A stretch of DNA of 64,000 bases from Scenedesmus sp. ARA3 (Eukaryota; Chlorophyta; Chlorophyceae; Sphaeropleales; Scenedesmaceae): positions 155,971 through 219,970 of the forward strand of contig RWJK01001932.1 of NCBI GenBank assembly GCA_004335835.1. Reading direction: 5' to 3'. The translations under genes and the position numbers were made by a program. The notes below the pieces were generated by a model. That model worked only from the letters and a program-made list of their open reading frames with translations, made no database searches and was not told where the DNA came from. Every line of letters begins with the position of its first letter. The first letter of the stretch is position 1. Below, one piece after another: positions 12,487-24,417 of this stretch.

Positions 12487-13823
12487 GCTTCCTGCCTAGC
12501 TGAAGCTGCTGCAACCCCTGTACCATTCCATTAAATTGTGGCGTTGCAGCGGGAGTGGCAAATCAGGAAGTTAGGGCCAAGTCCCACTAACAACTACAGT
12601 ACACTTGAACTAGCACCTACTGCCCTACTGCTGACAGCGTGGCACAGTTGCCTTCGGCTGCTTGAAGCTGCTGAAAACATCCGCCGTGGCAGCAATTGTT
12701 ACAGGCGCTGGCAGGGTGCTGGCATGAGAGGTTGGTGCGTTCCGCGGCCAAGGGACACTCTGAAGCGGCCCCTACGCACACAACCATGCCACGCACTATC
12801 GATGCGCTTGCTACAATGCCCTATTGAATTTCAGCTCGGCCTTTGTATTAGGGTCAGGCATGTGCAACAATTGCAGTCAACCAAAAGAGTTCCACGCGAC
12901 GCACCACCATACGAGTTTTTCAATTCGACCAATGTACATCTTAAAAGGACACTGAATACATAGCAACTCACCTGCGTTTGGGTCTGCAGGCTACTACTGT
13001 GCTATGCGTGCGTCTGCAACCATACTGCTCAGCATCTCGTCAGACTTCGAGAGCAAACACGTTCTCAGCTAGTCGAACATAAGCGGCGGAAGTCACTTGA
13101 TGTTGTAGGCATCAACAGCCGGAAACCCCGCTGCTGTACAACCCTCAAGAACTGCCAACGTTGTTACATTGGCAGCCATGAACCATCGGCACCAGGAAAG
13201 ACCAAACAAGTCGGCGGATCACGGTGAAAAGGCACATGAGCTTCACATGGCTGCAGACCGTGCAAGGATGCATGGCACACGCAAGAGGGACACAAAGCAG
13301 CACATACCTGGCTTCTGTTCAAACACTGGTTCAATGGGCGCCTGATAAACTTGCTGCACCAGGACTGAACAAATCAAACCAAACTTCCTGAGTGCATGGG
13401 TAACGATGCATCTTAGAAGGGCAGGAGCCATGGACTGGCAGCAACACACTCGCCACCGCAGCGCCACAATCAAGTTCACAATCATTTGTTGATATGACAT
13501 CTGCAACCCAGAAGCATGATGATGTTCCTCAGCCAACACATCACCTCCACACGCCCTGCAACGCTGCCAACCACCACACATATGACAGCCAACAGAGACT
13601 GACAGTCAGCCAGGAGCGCCACCTGGGAAGCTCTCAGCACACAGAAGTACATTGCATCAGGCATGACGCAGACATGATTCCATACTCCCCTACCGATTGT
13701 CTGCCACCAATCAAGTAAGCGCTGACAGCGCCCCACACCAGGTTCAAGCGCACAACGACGCACATCCAATTGCACACGCGCTACACCCTCATGCAAACCA
13801 AGAACCCACAAAGCAGAGGCCTG
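12487..13823. other. Intergenic region between the XB3-like gene and CEP164
   Basis: This holds the promoter/5' UTR of the ankyrin/RING gene and the 3' flank of the CEP164-like gene. TTACA motifs at 13164-13168 and near 12700 could be minus-strand poly(A) signals for CEP164. No exon or RNA gene was recognised. Confidence 0.5.
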
Positions 13824-14174
13824 TCAAGCTGTCTTGTGCACCAGAGAGATCACCAGCTGCTGATTCCCCAAATCGAGTGTCATAGGCTGCGCAGACAGCC
13901 TGGGTGTCAGCAGCGACGAGGAAGCAACAGGCGACAGCGGCCCACCAACCACAGGCCGCTGAGCAGTGCCACCAGCACTGCTGGCGCCATGCAGCTGCGC
14001 ATGGTGGCTACTGCCAGCGCTCGCGCCGACGCTGCTGCTGCTGTTGGACTTGAGCAGCGACGCCACGCTGGACACGTGCTCCCGGAAGCCCTGCAGCCAC
14101 TGCGAGTGCTGCGCCATGACGCCCTGCGCCAGCCCGCGCTCCTCACGCAGCCGGCCCAGGAACACCTGCAGCAA

Positions 14175-14227
<53 letters not shown>

Positions 14228-15078
14228 ATCTAGGCTGGCGCACATGTTCGAGGCCTGGTTTGCCGTGCACTGGGACTCAGAGGCTGGAGCACATGCTAAG
14301 CGTGTGACTCACGGTCCTTTCACGTCAGCAAGTCACGTGAAGCGGGTGGCATGCGCAGCAGCCTGCAGGATAGCCTGCCGACAGCAGCAAGGCAATCGCA
14401 GCGACCAACACAGATGATCATTACACATGAATGCTGTACGACTGCAACACGATGTTGACCGCACACCAGGGCCTCACCTGGCTAGGGGTAAGGCCATCCT
14501 GCTCCAGGTCGCTGCCTGCGCCTGGCCCCGCTGTGCCGCCCAGCTGGCTGCCACCCAGCAAGTCCATGCCCAGTGCTCGGGACACGCCGCGCATCTGCGC
14601 CGGCTGCACAATGCTGCTGCTCAGGCTGCCATTTGTCACACGGCGGCTGGCCGCGCCACCAGACGTGCCCAGGAACCCACCAGCAGGTTGAGCGCTGCTG
14701 CTGCTGCTGCCGGCGCCTGGCAGCCCTGCTGCAAAGCTCAGCGCATGCTGCAGCGCAGCAGTGACTCGATCTAGTGATGATTCGCGCTGCGGGAGGCTGC
14801 CACTGCTTGACGGCAGCAGCTGCTGCTGCGCTTGCTTCTGTGCAGGTGGCATGGGCGTGAAGGCAAGCCCTGAGCTGCGTTGCTGCTGCTGCTGATGATG
14901 ATGCGGCGGCAGCTGCTGCTGCTGCACTGGCTGCTGCAGCCCAGCTGCGGACAGGCCAGCAACAATGCTGCTGAGCACTGCAGCAGCTGCTGCGGCTACA
15001 GGGTCATGCTGATCATGCTGCTGCTGCTGCAGACCAGTGCTTTCGTGCTGCTGCTGGTGCTGCAGCACAGTGCTTTCG

Positions 15079-15111
<33 letters not shown>

Positions 15112-15436
15112 ATCAGCGCAACATACGCCTCAAGCTGCTGCACCTGCTGCTTCAGCGCCTTGACTTTGCGTGTCTCCTCGTTCAGCTGGTGGATCTCTTC
15201 CTGCAGCACTTGCTTCAGCTGCCGCAGCTGCTGCACAGCCTGGTCGCTGCTGGCATCCTCACCCTGCTGCTGCCGCCGTTGCTCCATAGCTGCAAGCGCA
15301 GCCTTCCAGTCAGCCTGAGCCGCAACTACTGCAGCCTGCTGCTGCTGGATCTCCCGCCGCCGCTGCCGCACAAACTGCTTGGCTTCCTGCAGGAGGCGCA
15401 TGAAGACTGGCAGCTGTGCGCCTGACACCTCAGCCT

Positions 15437-15469
<33 letters not shown>

Positions 15470-16115
15470 GTGGTTCCTGCTCAAAACTTCAGCTGAATAC
15501 CCACCAAGCAGCTGCAACTGCAAGCATACAGCCGTGCCCATAGATAGGTGGTGTGCACGGTTCGCTAGTCAGGCATACAGCATGCAAGAGCAACGCGCAC
15601 ATAAGCAATTCAGCTAAGTCACCTTGCTGTTGCCGTGCTGCAAGTCGTTGCTGTGCGCAGCTTCTGCCTGAGGCAGCTCTGACAGGACACGTCCCCAGCG
15701 GCCAGACACCTCAACCCCACTGCCCTCGCCTGCACATGCAACACAACACTTGTTGAGTCATGCGCGCTTTTACTCACATCAACGTGGCAGGAAAGGCGCC
15801 CCAGCAAACACAGCAACAGCATGCCCACAACCTGTGTGCTAGTGCTGAACAGTCCAATGAGCACTAAGCAAAGGCAGCATGGCGTCGCACCACGGCACAA
15901 CAGCTGCGACAGCATGGGCACTGCAGCAAGCCCACAGCCTGTGCTGCACTCTCACCTAGAGACGACCTGGAGGCCAGGGCATGTAGCTGGCTCTGCAGTG
16001 CGGCAGCAGCAGCACTGGCACCAGCAGCCAAACCAGCAGCCTGGACTTCAGCTGCTACAGCTGCTGCTGCACCATCCGCAGACGCCCTTGCAGCTGCTCT
16101 GCTGCTGCTTGCCAA

Positions 16116-16148
<33 letters not shown>

Positions 16149-19100
16149 AAGCTGTTGAAGCTGCTCCAGCTGCTCCAGCATCTGTGCAGGGCTAGCGCTG
16201 CCGCCAATGCTGCTGAGCGGCCCCCTGCTGCCAGCCACATCAGGGCTGACGCTGCGTGCACGCCGCCTGGCAGCTGCAGCTGCTGCAGCAGCAGTGGGGC
16301 TGCTGTCAGCAACACTGCTGCGCACAGGCATGCTCCTCACACTGCTAGCTGCAGCTGCAGCACGCTGCTCCTCCACGTGCTGCTGCTGGTTCCGACTGTC
16401 CACGGGATTCACGCCGCCACTGATGCCTGTTATGCAGCCTGCAGCACCAGCGATAGACCTGCGGGCAGCAGGCGCGCTCGCACCTGCTGCTGCAGGGGGC
16501 AGGGGTGGGCTGGAGCCGCTGTCAGCGGCAGTGGCCATTGCACTGCTGCCAGCGGCAAGCCCGGAGAGCATCGCCTGCTGCTGTGCGCTGGCTGGCCCAT
16601 ATAGCCATCGCTTGACCTGCTCCTGCACATGTAAGGTGCAGTGGCGGCAAACATAGTAAAACAACATGTGCTGCACAGCCAAGGGGCTGTCAGCGCGAAC
16701 CCGCTGTCCGAGTGCCGCTGTCTGGACCCGCTCTGCCCACATTTTACAAAAGTCTTGCGCCAGTTCGACAATCTCAACTTGCATTTAAGTAACATAAGTA
16801 AAGAAGCACAGCACTGTCTTTGCTGTGCACAGCGCTTACACACCTGCTTGCATGCGATTGATTGCGATCTCTCTGTCAACACCAATAACGCGTCAAATCA
16901 CCAGGGGACATGACCGTGCCTGCTAGCCCCTTGCGCACCAGGTCACAGCCCAGCCACAGCCCACTAGCCCACCACCCCACCTCCCGGCACGCACCTGCTG
17001 CTGCGCCAGCAGCGCCGCCTGCTCGCCAGCCAGCGCTGCGCCCACCTCCCGCTCCACGCGCCGCCGCCCTGCAGCCAGCGCTGCGCGCCGCTCACTCTCC
17101 AGCTGGTCTGACACACGCGCCAGCATGGAGCGGCGCTCACTCTGCAGCAGCCGCGCCTCTGCGGGAGGCAGCAGCAGCAGCAGCAGCAGCAGCAGCTGCA
17201 TCAGGATCACCAGCACGGCAGCTGCACGATAGCTGTCCGGCTCACAGCAGCGGCCGAGGCACCACGCCACACATTCGCCTCACCCACAGCATGCCTTTCT
17301 CCTTGCTACCTTGCGCTGACACACATGTCACTTTTACCTCCCAGAACCTGCACCTCAGCCACCAACACAACACTGGGGGACCTTGAGCGGGGGATCTCCT
17401 GGTCCAGCACTGCACAAATTTGCATTGTTCATGCTAGACTGTCCAGCTTTACAAAACAGCACGGCACACCCCCAGCAGGCCTCACCCTCCTCCAGCAGCA
17501 GCTTCTTGGCGTCCTGGAACTCCTGCACAGCAGCCGCCTGCAGCTGCCCCAGCACCTCGCCCAGCTCCTTGCGCTTGGCTGCCAGGCTGCCCTCCAGCGC
17601 CTCCAGCTGGCTCTGCGCAGCCGCCACCTGGCTGCTGGCAGCAGACAGCGCCAGCTGCTTGGAGGCCAGCTCGGCCGCCGCGTCAGCAGCAGACTTGCGC
17701 GTCCTGCAAGCAGGGCATGGCATGCAGACGGAGAATTCATGCAGGCAGGTAAGGCCACCAAACCGTGGAAGGCAGGCATGAACGACAGACCGCTGCCATG
17801 CCTGCTGAAACTTCCACTGCATGTGCTGTCTGTGATTCGTTGCTCGTCTCCGAGTGCTGTTCCACCGGAAGATCTCTGCGCTGACCCAATGCTGCCCACA
17901 CCCTTACAAACCCTGCAACGCATATCCGCAATCCAACAGCTGCTGCTCAGTACCACAAACTGCAGCCCCCGCCACCTCCAAACAACACAGCCAGCGCCTG
18001 CCTCCTGCTGCCAACCAACCCCGCTGTACATGCCCCTAAACGCTGCTTCCCATCCTCATCCATGCCCTGCTCATTGCACTCACCGCCGCAGCTGCTCCTC
18101 CACAGCCTGATACTCCGAGTCAGCTTTGCGCCGCAAGCTGTCGCTCAGGCCGCCCTCCAGCGTGCTCAACTCGCCGCACCGCCGAGCCAGCTCAGCGGCA
18201 ACAGAGCGCAGCGCCTCCTGCCGCTCACTGTACAGCCCTTCCACAGAATCCAGCTGCGCTTGGCGCCTGGCCACCTCCTCGCGCAGCTCGGAGAGCCGGC
18301 GGTTGGCCAGCACCAGGTCAGCGTTGCGTTGCTGCAGATGACAGCCAAGAGAGCATTGAGAAAGAGACATAAGCACCCAGGAACAGCTACATGTACTGTA
18401 CAGTATACAGTGTATTGTACATGTACTGTACAGTGCACTGTACAGTGAGTGAACATGCAGGCCAGCGCCATGAGCGTGAGGAGGTGGTGCAGGTGCCACT
18501 TGAAGCAGCGCCCAAGGGACGCGTACACGAGCAGCAGTCGACAGCGGCAGCAGTGCCCAGCAACAGCACCCATGAGGTCCATCCTGACTCCCCACCTGAT
18601 GCTCAGCCTCCCGCGCACGTATGTTCGCCTCCAGCTCCTGCAGCTGCTGCCTCAGGCTCGCCAGCCGCGGCTCACACACAGACACATCACGCTTGATGGC
18701 TGCCAGCCGCTCAGCTGCCTCCGCAACAGCACCACGCTGCGCCGCAACAGCAGCATCCGCAGACTCCAGCTGCTTCTGGCCTGCCTGCAGCTGCGCCTGC
18801 ACGCTTGAGAGCTGCTCGCGGCAGCGTGCTGCCTCGGATGTTACTGCGTCTGTACTGGCAGCGCTGTTGATCTGGCCCTGCAGCACACAGGCGCGCCATG
18901 CACAATTGCCTCCTCAGCACGCCGACAACGATTGTGGGGTGCTGTGTGCTGCCCTACGCCTGGTTTGGCTCTGAGTGTGCAGCAATTGCATCCACATGCA
19001 GGACGTCGAGCTAAGGCTGATCCTAACCAACCACAGCTTGCTCAATATGCACGTAATGGTCTGTCTTCGCAACCTGTCAGGGCCTGATGAGTGCCCTATC

Positions 19101-22100
19101 ACACAAGCACGTGTTTGCAGGTGGTCAAGCAGCAGCAGCAGCAGCAGCAGCATGCCGCACCTGCTTTGCCTCAGCCTGCTCGCTCAGCTTCTGCAGCACT
19201 GCTGCCCTGTCAGACACTGCTGCGTCCAGGCGCTGCAGCTCTGCCGTCTGCTGCTCCAGGCGCTGCGCTGCTGCAGCTGCATCGCTGTCCAGCTGCCCAA
19301 CCAGCTCTTGCAGCACTGCTGCGCGCCTGCTGCTCTTGTAAGACTTTACCTCAGCAGCAACCTATGGACAAGACATGCATAGCATATGTAAAGAAAACAC
19401 AATGCATAGTTAATTTTAAGTTCTCGCCATTTTACACGTCACACGTCAGCGGTGTTCGCATGCACTTGCAACAACACGATTTAGGAAGCTGCGGCTGTTC
19501 TGCTAACCAAATGCAACGCTGCACAACCAAACCTATTGGTTTGTAGTCCAGCAACAGTACGGCATGCCTGCATGCCTGTTGCGGCACGCAGCACTTACCT
19601 CTTGGTCCATCTTCTGCAGGGCATCTTTCAGCAGCTCTGCCTTCTTGCCAGCAGCCTCTGCAGCAGCTTCAACCTCAGCTGCTGCTGCTGCCTTGTCTCG
19701 CACTGCGGCCAGCTCTGGCCCATTCAGCGCTGATGAGCTGGACAGCCGCACCTGCGCCTGCTGCAGCAGAGAGGCGGCACTCGCTTCTGCATCCGCCTGC
19801 TGGGACTTGATTGCCGCAAGCTTGCTGGCATGCTGCTGCTTCAGGTCCTGCAGCTCCTGCTGCTGCTGAGCCATGGTGCTCTGCGTTTGCAGCAGGGGCA
19901 GGTGTGGCGTGGCAGGTGCATGCTGTGTCAGCGCGTCAAGTGCACTGTCATTGCTCGAAGCCCAGTCAAGCCATGCAACCTGTCCTTTGTGATTAACAAA
20001 ACTGGAGCTTCATCGACATCTGACTGAGCACCACAGCTGCCTGCAGCACAGCATGAACTAATAGACTGCCTACATCCTGCAAGCACCGCCTCCTCGCTTT
20101 GCCCCACCTCCAGCTCCTGCCGCAGCCCCTGCAGCATGTCCCTCGCCTCCGCATCCAGCTGCTGCTGCAGCGACCACAGGCGCTGCTGCTGCTGGCCCTG
20201 CAGCGAGGCCTGCTGCTCCTCCACGGTGTGCTGCAGCTGCTGCTGCCAGCTGCGCCGCTCTTGCTCCAGGTGCTCCCTGCAATGGCAGCAGCGCATGCAG
20301 ACAGGTGGGCGGGGCTCGCAAGTTTGTTTGCAAAAAGACCAGTAGGCATGGAATAACAACAGAACCAACATGAAAGCAGGTTCGAAAACGCATGCGCCAG
20401 ACCCCCAAAGACATGCAGGCGGTCAGCCAGCGATGTTTAAAATCTCATGCAGCACAGCACTGCTACACTGAATCTGCCATGAATCAAAGGGGCCAATGCC
20501 ATTTTCTGCCTTGAGCGCGTTGCTGCGGCTCCTCCATTGTGCACTCTTGTGCTGCTACCGCTGCAAGGACCACAGCGCTGCATACCTGTACAGCCTGCGC
20601 TGCTCCGAGTCTGCTGCATCCTCCGCTGCCTGCCAGCTGCTGCCAGCTGCAGCATTGGGGGTGTTGCCAGCCGATGATACGTTGCGCGACATGACAGGTG
20701 CGTTGCCGCTGCCACCAGCAGCAGCCGAGCCCTGCATGCAGGTGCACAGCATGGCATGTGTGAGGATGCATGCATCTCAGCCTTTGCTTGTAGCTGGCTC
20801 AGCACTACATGACACAGCACAGCACCTTGCAACTCGAGCTGTGACTGTGCCTAAAAGTTATGCCTGCTAGCAGCAGCCAACACACGCGCTCCAACAGCGT
20901 CACCCACACAGCACCGCAGGCAGCGTCGCAGCAGCGCCCGCTGCATCTCCTGCCAGCTCCTGACCGGGCTGCAGCTCACCTTTGCTGAGGCCTCCCTGAA
21001 GATGGAGCTTGCTGCTGCATCCCGCGCCAGCCCGCCCACTGGTGACTCAATGAGGCTGGCAGTGGTGACACTGGGCAGCGTAGACAGCGTGCCGCTCGGG
21101 GAGGGCAGGGGCAGCTGCAGCGGCTGCGAGACATAACCAACACAACGGGCGTGCTCCGCCTTTCAGTTGTGAGCTAGCAGAGGGAAGCCACTCTGCTGCA
21201 AGGCAGCACACTGCCAACAGCTTTGACATTGCGCCTTGCATGCAAGTGCCAAAGCATGGCATGTTGCTGTCCCCAGCTTCACTGGCAGGTTGTGAAGCAT
21301 TGAGACGCGGCTTGGACATGGCCGCAACATCTGCAGGCAGCCTTCAACATGCTCACCTCGACGGCTGTCTGGGATACCACAGAGGTGGAGCCAGACAGCG
21401 AGTAGCGCTGCTGCACCAAGCCCTGCTGCTGGAGGGCAGGCGTCCCCAAGTCCAACTGCTGCTGCTGCCGCTGCAATTGCTGCTGCTGCATTGACGCCTG
21501 CTGCTGTAACGATGCCTGCTGCTGCAGGGATGCCTGTTGCTGCAGAGGCTGCTGCGGCCGCTGCTGCAAGCGTGTCTTTTCCTGCTGGTAGAGCTTCCTG
21601 CAAGCACCAACAGCACCATCACACAAGCACGTCCCATGTGAGGGTGCAGGTACAACTCAACTGCCGGCATCACAGATGTCCCACCCGTCAACAATATATT
21701 GCTGTTGCTACTGCTGCTGCTGCTGCAGTTGTCCAGGTATCCGATGAGCTGCGGCCAGTAAATGCACTGGAGGGCACGCCACAGTGGTGTCGCAAAACGG
21801 CAATGCCAGCGCTGCATGACCGCTGCTGCAATTGCCATGCTGGAGTCGGCCCCTTCCAGTCACCCTGCAGCAATGCTGTATACCTACAGGTCGCTCCTAT
21901 GCCAGACAATTGTGGTGTATGTGAATCGCATGCACCGACGTTTGCAGGAACAACTACAGCTTGCCCACCTGAAATGCTCATCGCAAGGGTGGTCCCAGAT
22001 GCTCTCGCCTGTTGCAAAGTTAAAGTAGTAGATCTCACCCCGCGGTGCTTGGCTGCAGGACAGCACCACACAAGCAGCAGTGGCACTTATGTGGGCAGTT

Positions 22101-22569
22101 CTAGGGTTTCACCAGGTTCTGCTGCTGCTACGAGTGACCTGCCGCACGCGCTGGTGCTGCTGCAAATTGGTCATCTGGGGTGAGAGGCTCACCAGGGCTT
22201 CCAGTCTTCTGGCAGTGGCGCTTTCAGACCCTGGCGCGCGATCCACAGCAGCTCCTGCAAAAGATTTAAGACATGAGACCCCTGCGCGGAGCTTCGAGCG
22301 GCCTGAATCATCTGCACTGTGTGCTGTTTACACAATGCTGCAAGCTCGTTTGCTTACTGTTTCAGCTGGCAGGTCCATGCCAAGCCATTTGGCATACTCC
22401 AGGACCTCTGCGTGGTGGTGAGTTTCATTGGTGGGCCTTGCAGGTGCGATAGAAGCTTATGCTGGTTTGGTGCAGCAGCAACAGTACCTTGGTCGGTGGG
22501 TTCATAATTCTCATCAATTTCCTCCTCCAGTATGACCTGCTGGTCAGCCTCGTCACTTTCTGCCTCCAT
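13824..22569 (-). CDS. CEP164: CEP164-like centriolar distal-appendage protein (WW domain + coiled coils)
   Basis: CEP164 sits on distal appendages (transition fibres) of mother centrioles and is needed for docking basal bodies in cilium assembly. About 19 minus-strand exons can be chained: 22569-22488, 22407-22358, 22254-22193, 22052-21969, 21597-21357, 21123-20980, 20731-20586, 20276-20087, 19880-19599, 19361-19161, 18877-18596, 18331-18084, 17703-17486, 17158-16995, a tentative tiny exon near 16872-16844, 16777-15956, 15729-15623, 15434-14478 and 14165-13824. This gives about 1,550 residues, near the 1,460 of human CEP164. The N-terminus is the diagnostic part: an acidic [16 protein letters not shown] helix start, [20 protein letters not shown], then the WW core [20 protein letters not shown] (about residues 54-92). 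Long Gln/Ala/Glu-rich coiled coils follow, with Ser-rich linkers and a C-terminal [11 protein letters not shown] helix. Exon joins around 16.84-16.99 kb do not fit in phase and are unresolved. Assigning everything downstream of the WW region to one gene is inferred from strand, phase and composition. Confidence 0.82.
14178..14225. repeat. (CAG)16 tract upstream of a CEP164 3' splice site
   Basis: Sixteen CAG units lie on the plus strand, which the minus-strand gene reads as CTG repeats. They lie just upstream of the acceptor of the last CEP164 exon, which starts at 14165. Confidence 0.9.
18389..18447. repeat. Tandem and palindromic TGTACAGT array in a CEP164 intron
   Basis: The 16-base unit acatgtactgtacagt occurs at 18389-18404 and again at 18419-18434. 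A third partial copy (actgtacagtg) follows at once. Each unit contains the palindrome TGTACA, and ACTGTACAGT is itself self-complementary, so the array can form hairpins or cruciforms. It lies between two coding exons of the CEP164-like gene. Confidence 0.85.
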
Positions 22570-24254
22570 TAGAGTATTTCTATACAGGTCTCGAGTTGCC
22601 TTTGCTGCTGAGCATGTTGAGGACAGGAAAAGCAGCAAGGGCGCCCGAGTGCTGTCAAGGTCACACAGGTGTTTGGGACGGCATATTCGTCGAGGATCGC
22701 ATTCCTGAAGCTTATACTTTACATTTTAGATTGTGGAATAAACGAATAGGCATCTGAACCATTAGTTACTGTTCGAACGCAACACCACGCGTGTGATCAC
22801 GGTACACAACATATATGCCTTTCAAATGATACGCAAACCATAAAATTATGTGTGGACATTTACGGCAGCACCCCTTAACATGCTCATATGCGTGAGGTGT
22901 ATTGTTAATCCCATCCACCAGCGGTGCACTCTGACAGGGAGCAAGCCCTTTCCGTCACATGGGTACACCATATTTGTTCGCCAAGTTGCTGCGCTTGTTG
23001 CAGCATAAAACATGATTGCAGTCATGGCCTTGCACATGGGTGCTGACTGTACTGCCAGCTGCCTGCGCCCACTGTCAGCTGGCAATGAACACAAGCTTCT
23101 GCAGCAGCGACAGTCAACTTGGCAACCTATGCGACCTTTCCGCTGCTGTATGCGTGCATATGGGCATCCTGCCAACAACCTGGTGCAGCAGCTGCTTGTC
23201 AGGCACCTACAGCACTGCTGAAGCGACTTCAGTCAAGCGGCATGGCTGCAGCCTAAGCATCATGCTGCGTGTGCTGGTTGATTATGTTAACCAATTTGCA
23301 ACACACTGTGATGTCATGTCCTGCTACGTTTCTCTTCCTTTCAAAACTCTTCATCAAGCGGCACCGGTGCGCCAGCAGCAACATCCAATGTTTTCAATGT
23401 CCGCTATCCATCAATGATTGCAAAATCGACTCCTCGCAAGCGTTGTTTACCTGACCACTACGTTCAACATCTCTCAATACCTGACCCATCGAAATCTCAG
23501 CATTCAACTAGACAGCATCATCAGAATCAACCCAACCAAAGCTAGTGTACACAACCCAGTGGCATTGCTTTCCCACAGCCAAACGACCAGGCCTTCTCAG
23601 GCGTCATGGCAGGTCTAACCGAGATGCGAGTAACAAATTAGCCACATTCTACCCTCTGCTGCAGTCCTTGAACCCAGGGTGCATGACCTACATGTTGCCA
23701 CAGGTCAGCGGTCAGCCAACACACGACGCCTGCGCTCGGTGCATGCACAGCGCACTGCCAACCATCATTATCAGCTGCTGACGTGAACACACCAGAGAAC
23801 ATTGTTTGAATGTCAAGTGTGCACCCATAAACGCCGGCCAGGCTCTTCGCAAGGGCCCTTTCAGAAGGCAGTCGAATACCTTGCTGGTGGTACCTCTGAC
23901 ATCCTGCTGCGACCATGCAAAGCTTATCAAGTTATCCCCTCCAAGGGTCTCCATCACTAGCAACAGTCCTGCAGCATATAGTAAGCACTTGCCAGCAGGA
24001 CGACACTGTCGAACCTAAATGCCAGTGATTTTAATCTGCCCAAACCCATGCAGGGCCCCTTACTGATGAGTCATCACTACTGGCAGCACACACTCCCAAC
24101 GCAAAACCAGCCAAGAGGCAAATCTATGAAACCTGTACCAAGCGCAAGGTGCGATGCATTACTGGTGCCGGCAAGACAATGGTGCCGCGCATGGCGCCAG
24201 CCTTGCTGTACACGTCTGCTAGTCATATACAACCATGTGCAAGCCTTTCTGAGG
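22570..24254. other. Intergenic region upstream of CEP164
   Basis: This contains the CEP164 promoter/5' UTR side (an A/T-richer stretch at about 22.7-22.9 kb) and the downstream flank of the RINGv gene. No coding exon, tRNA or repeat array was recognised. Confidence 0.5.
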
Positions 24255-24362
24255 TCACCAGGACGGCACCAAACACCTCAGCATAGCAGACCAGCGCAGC
24301 GGCAGGCAAGCCGGCTGCTCTGATGCAGCGGCTGGGCCCTCCTGCCCGCAGTGGGAGCTGCT

Positions 24363-24417
<55 letters not shown>

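Noticed and set aside
14880..15425. Leu-rich plus-strand open frame (many LLLL runs)
   Set aside because: It is the antisense shadow of the Gln-rich CEP164 coding exon; CTG repeats give poly-Leu in this frame.
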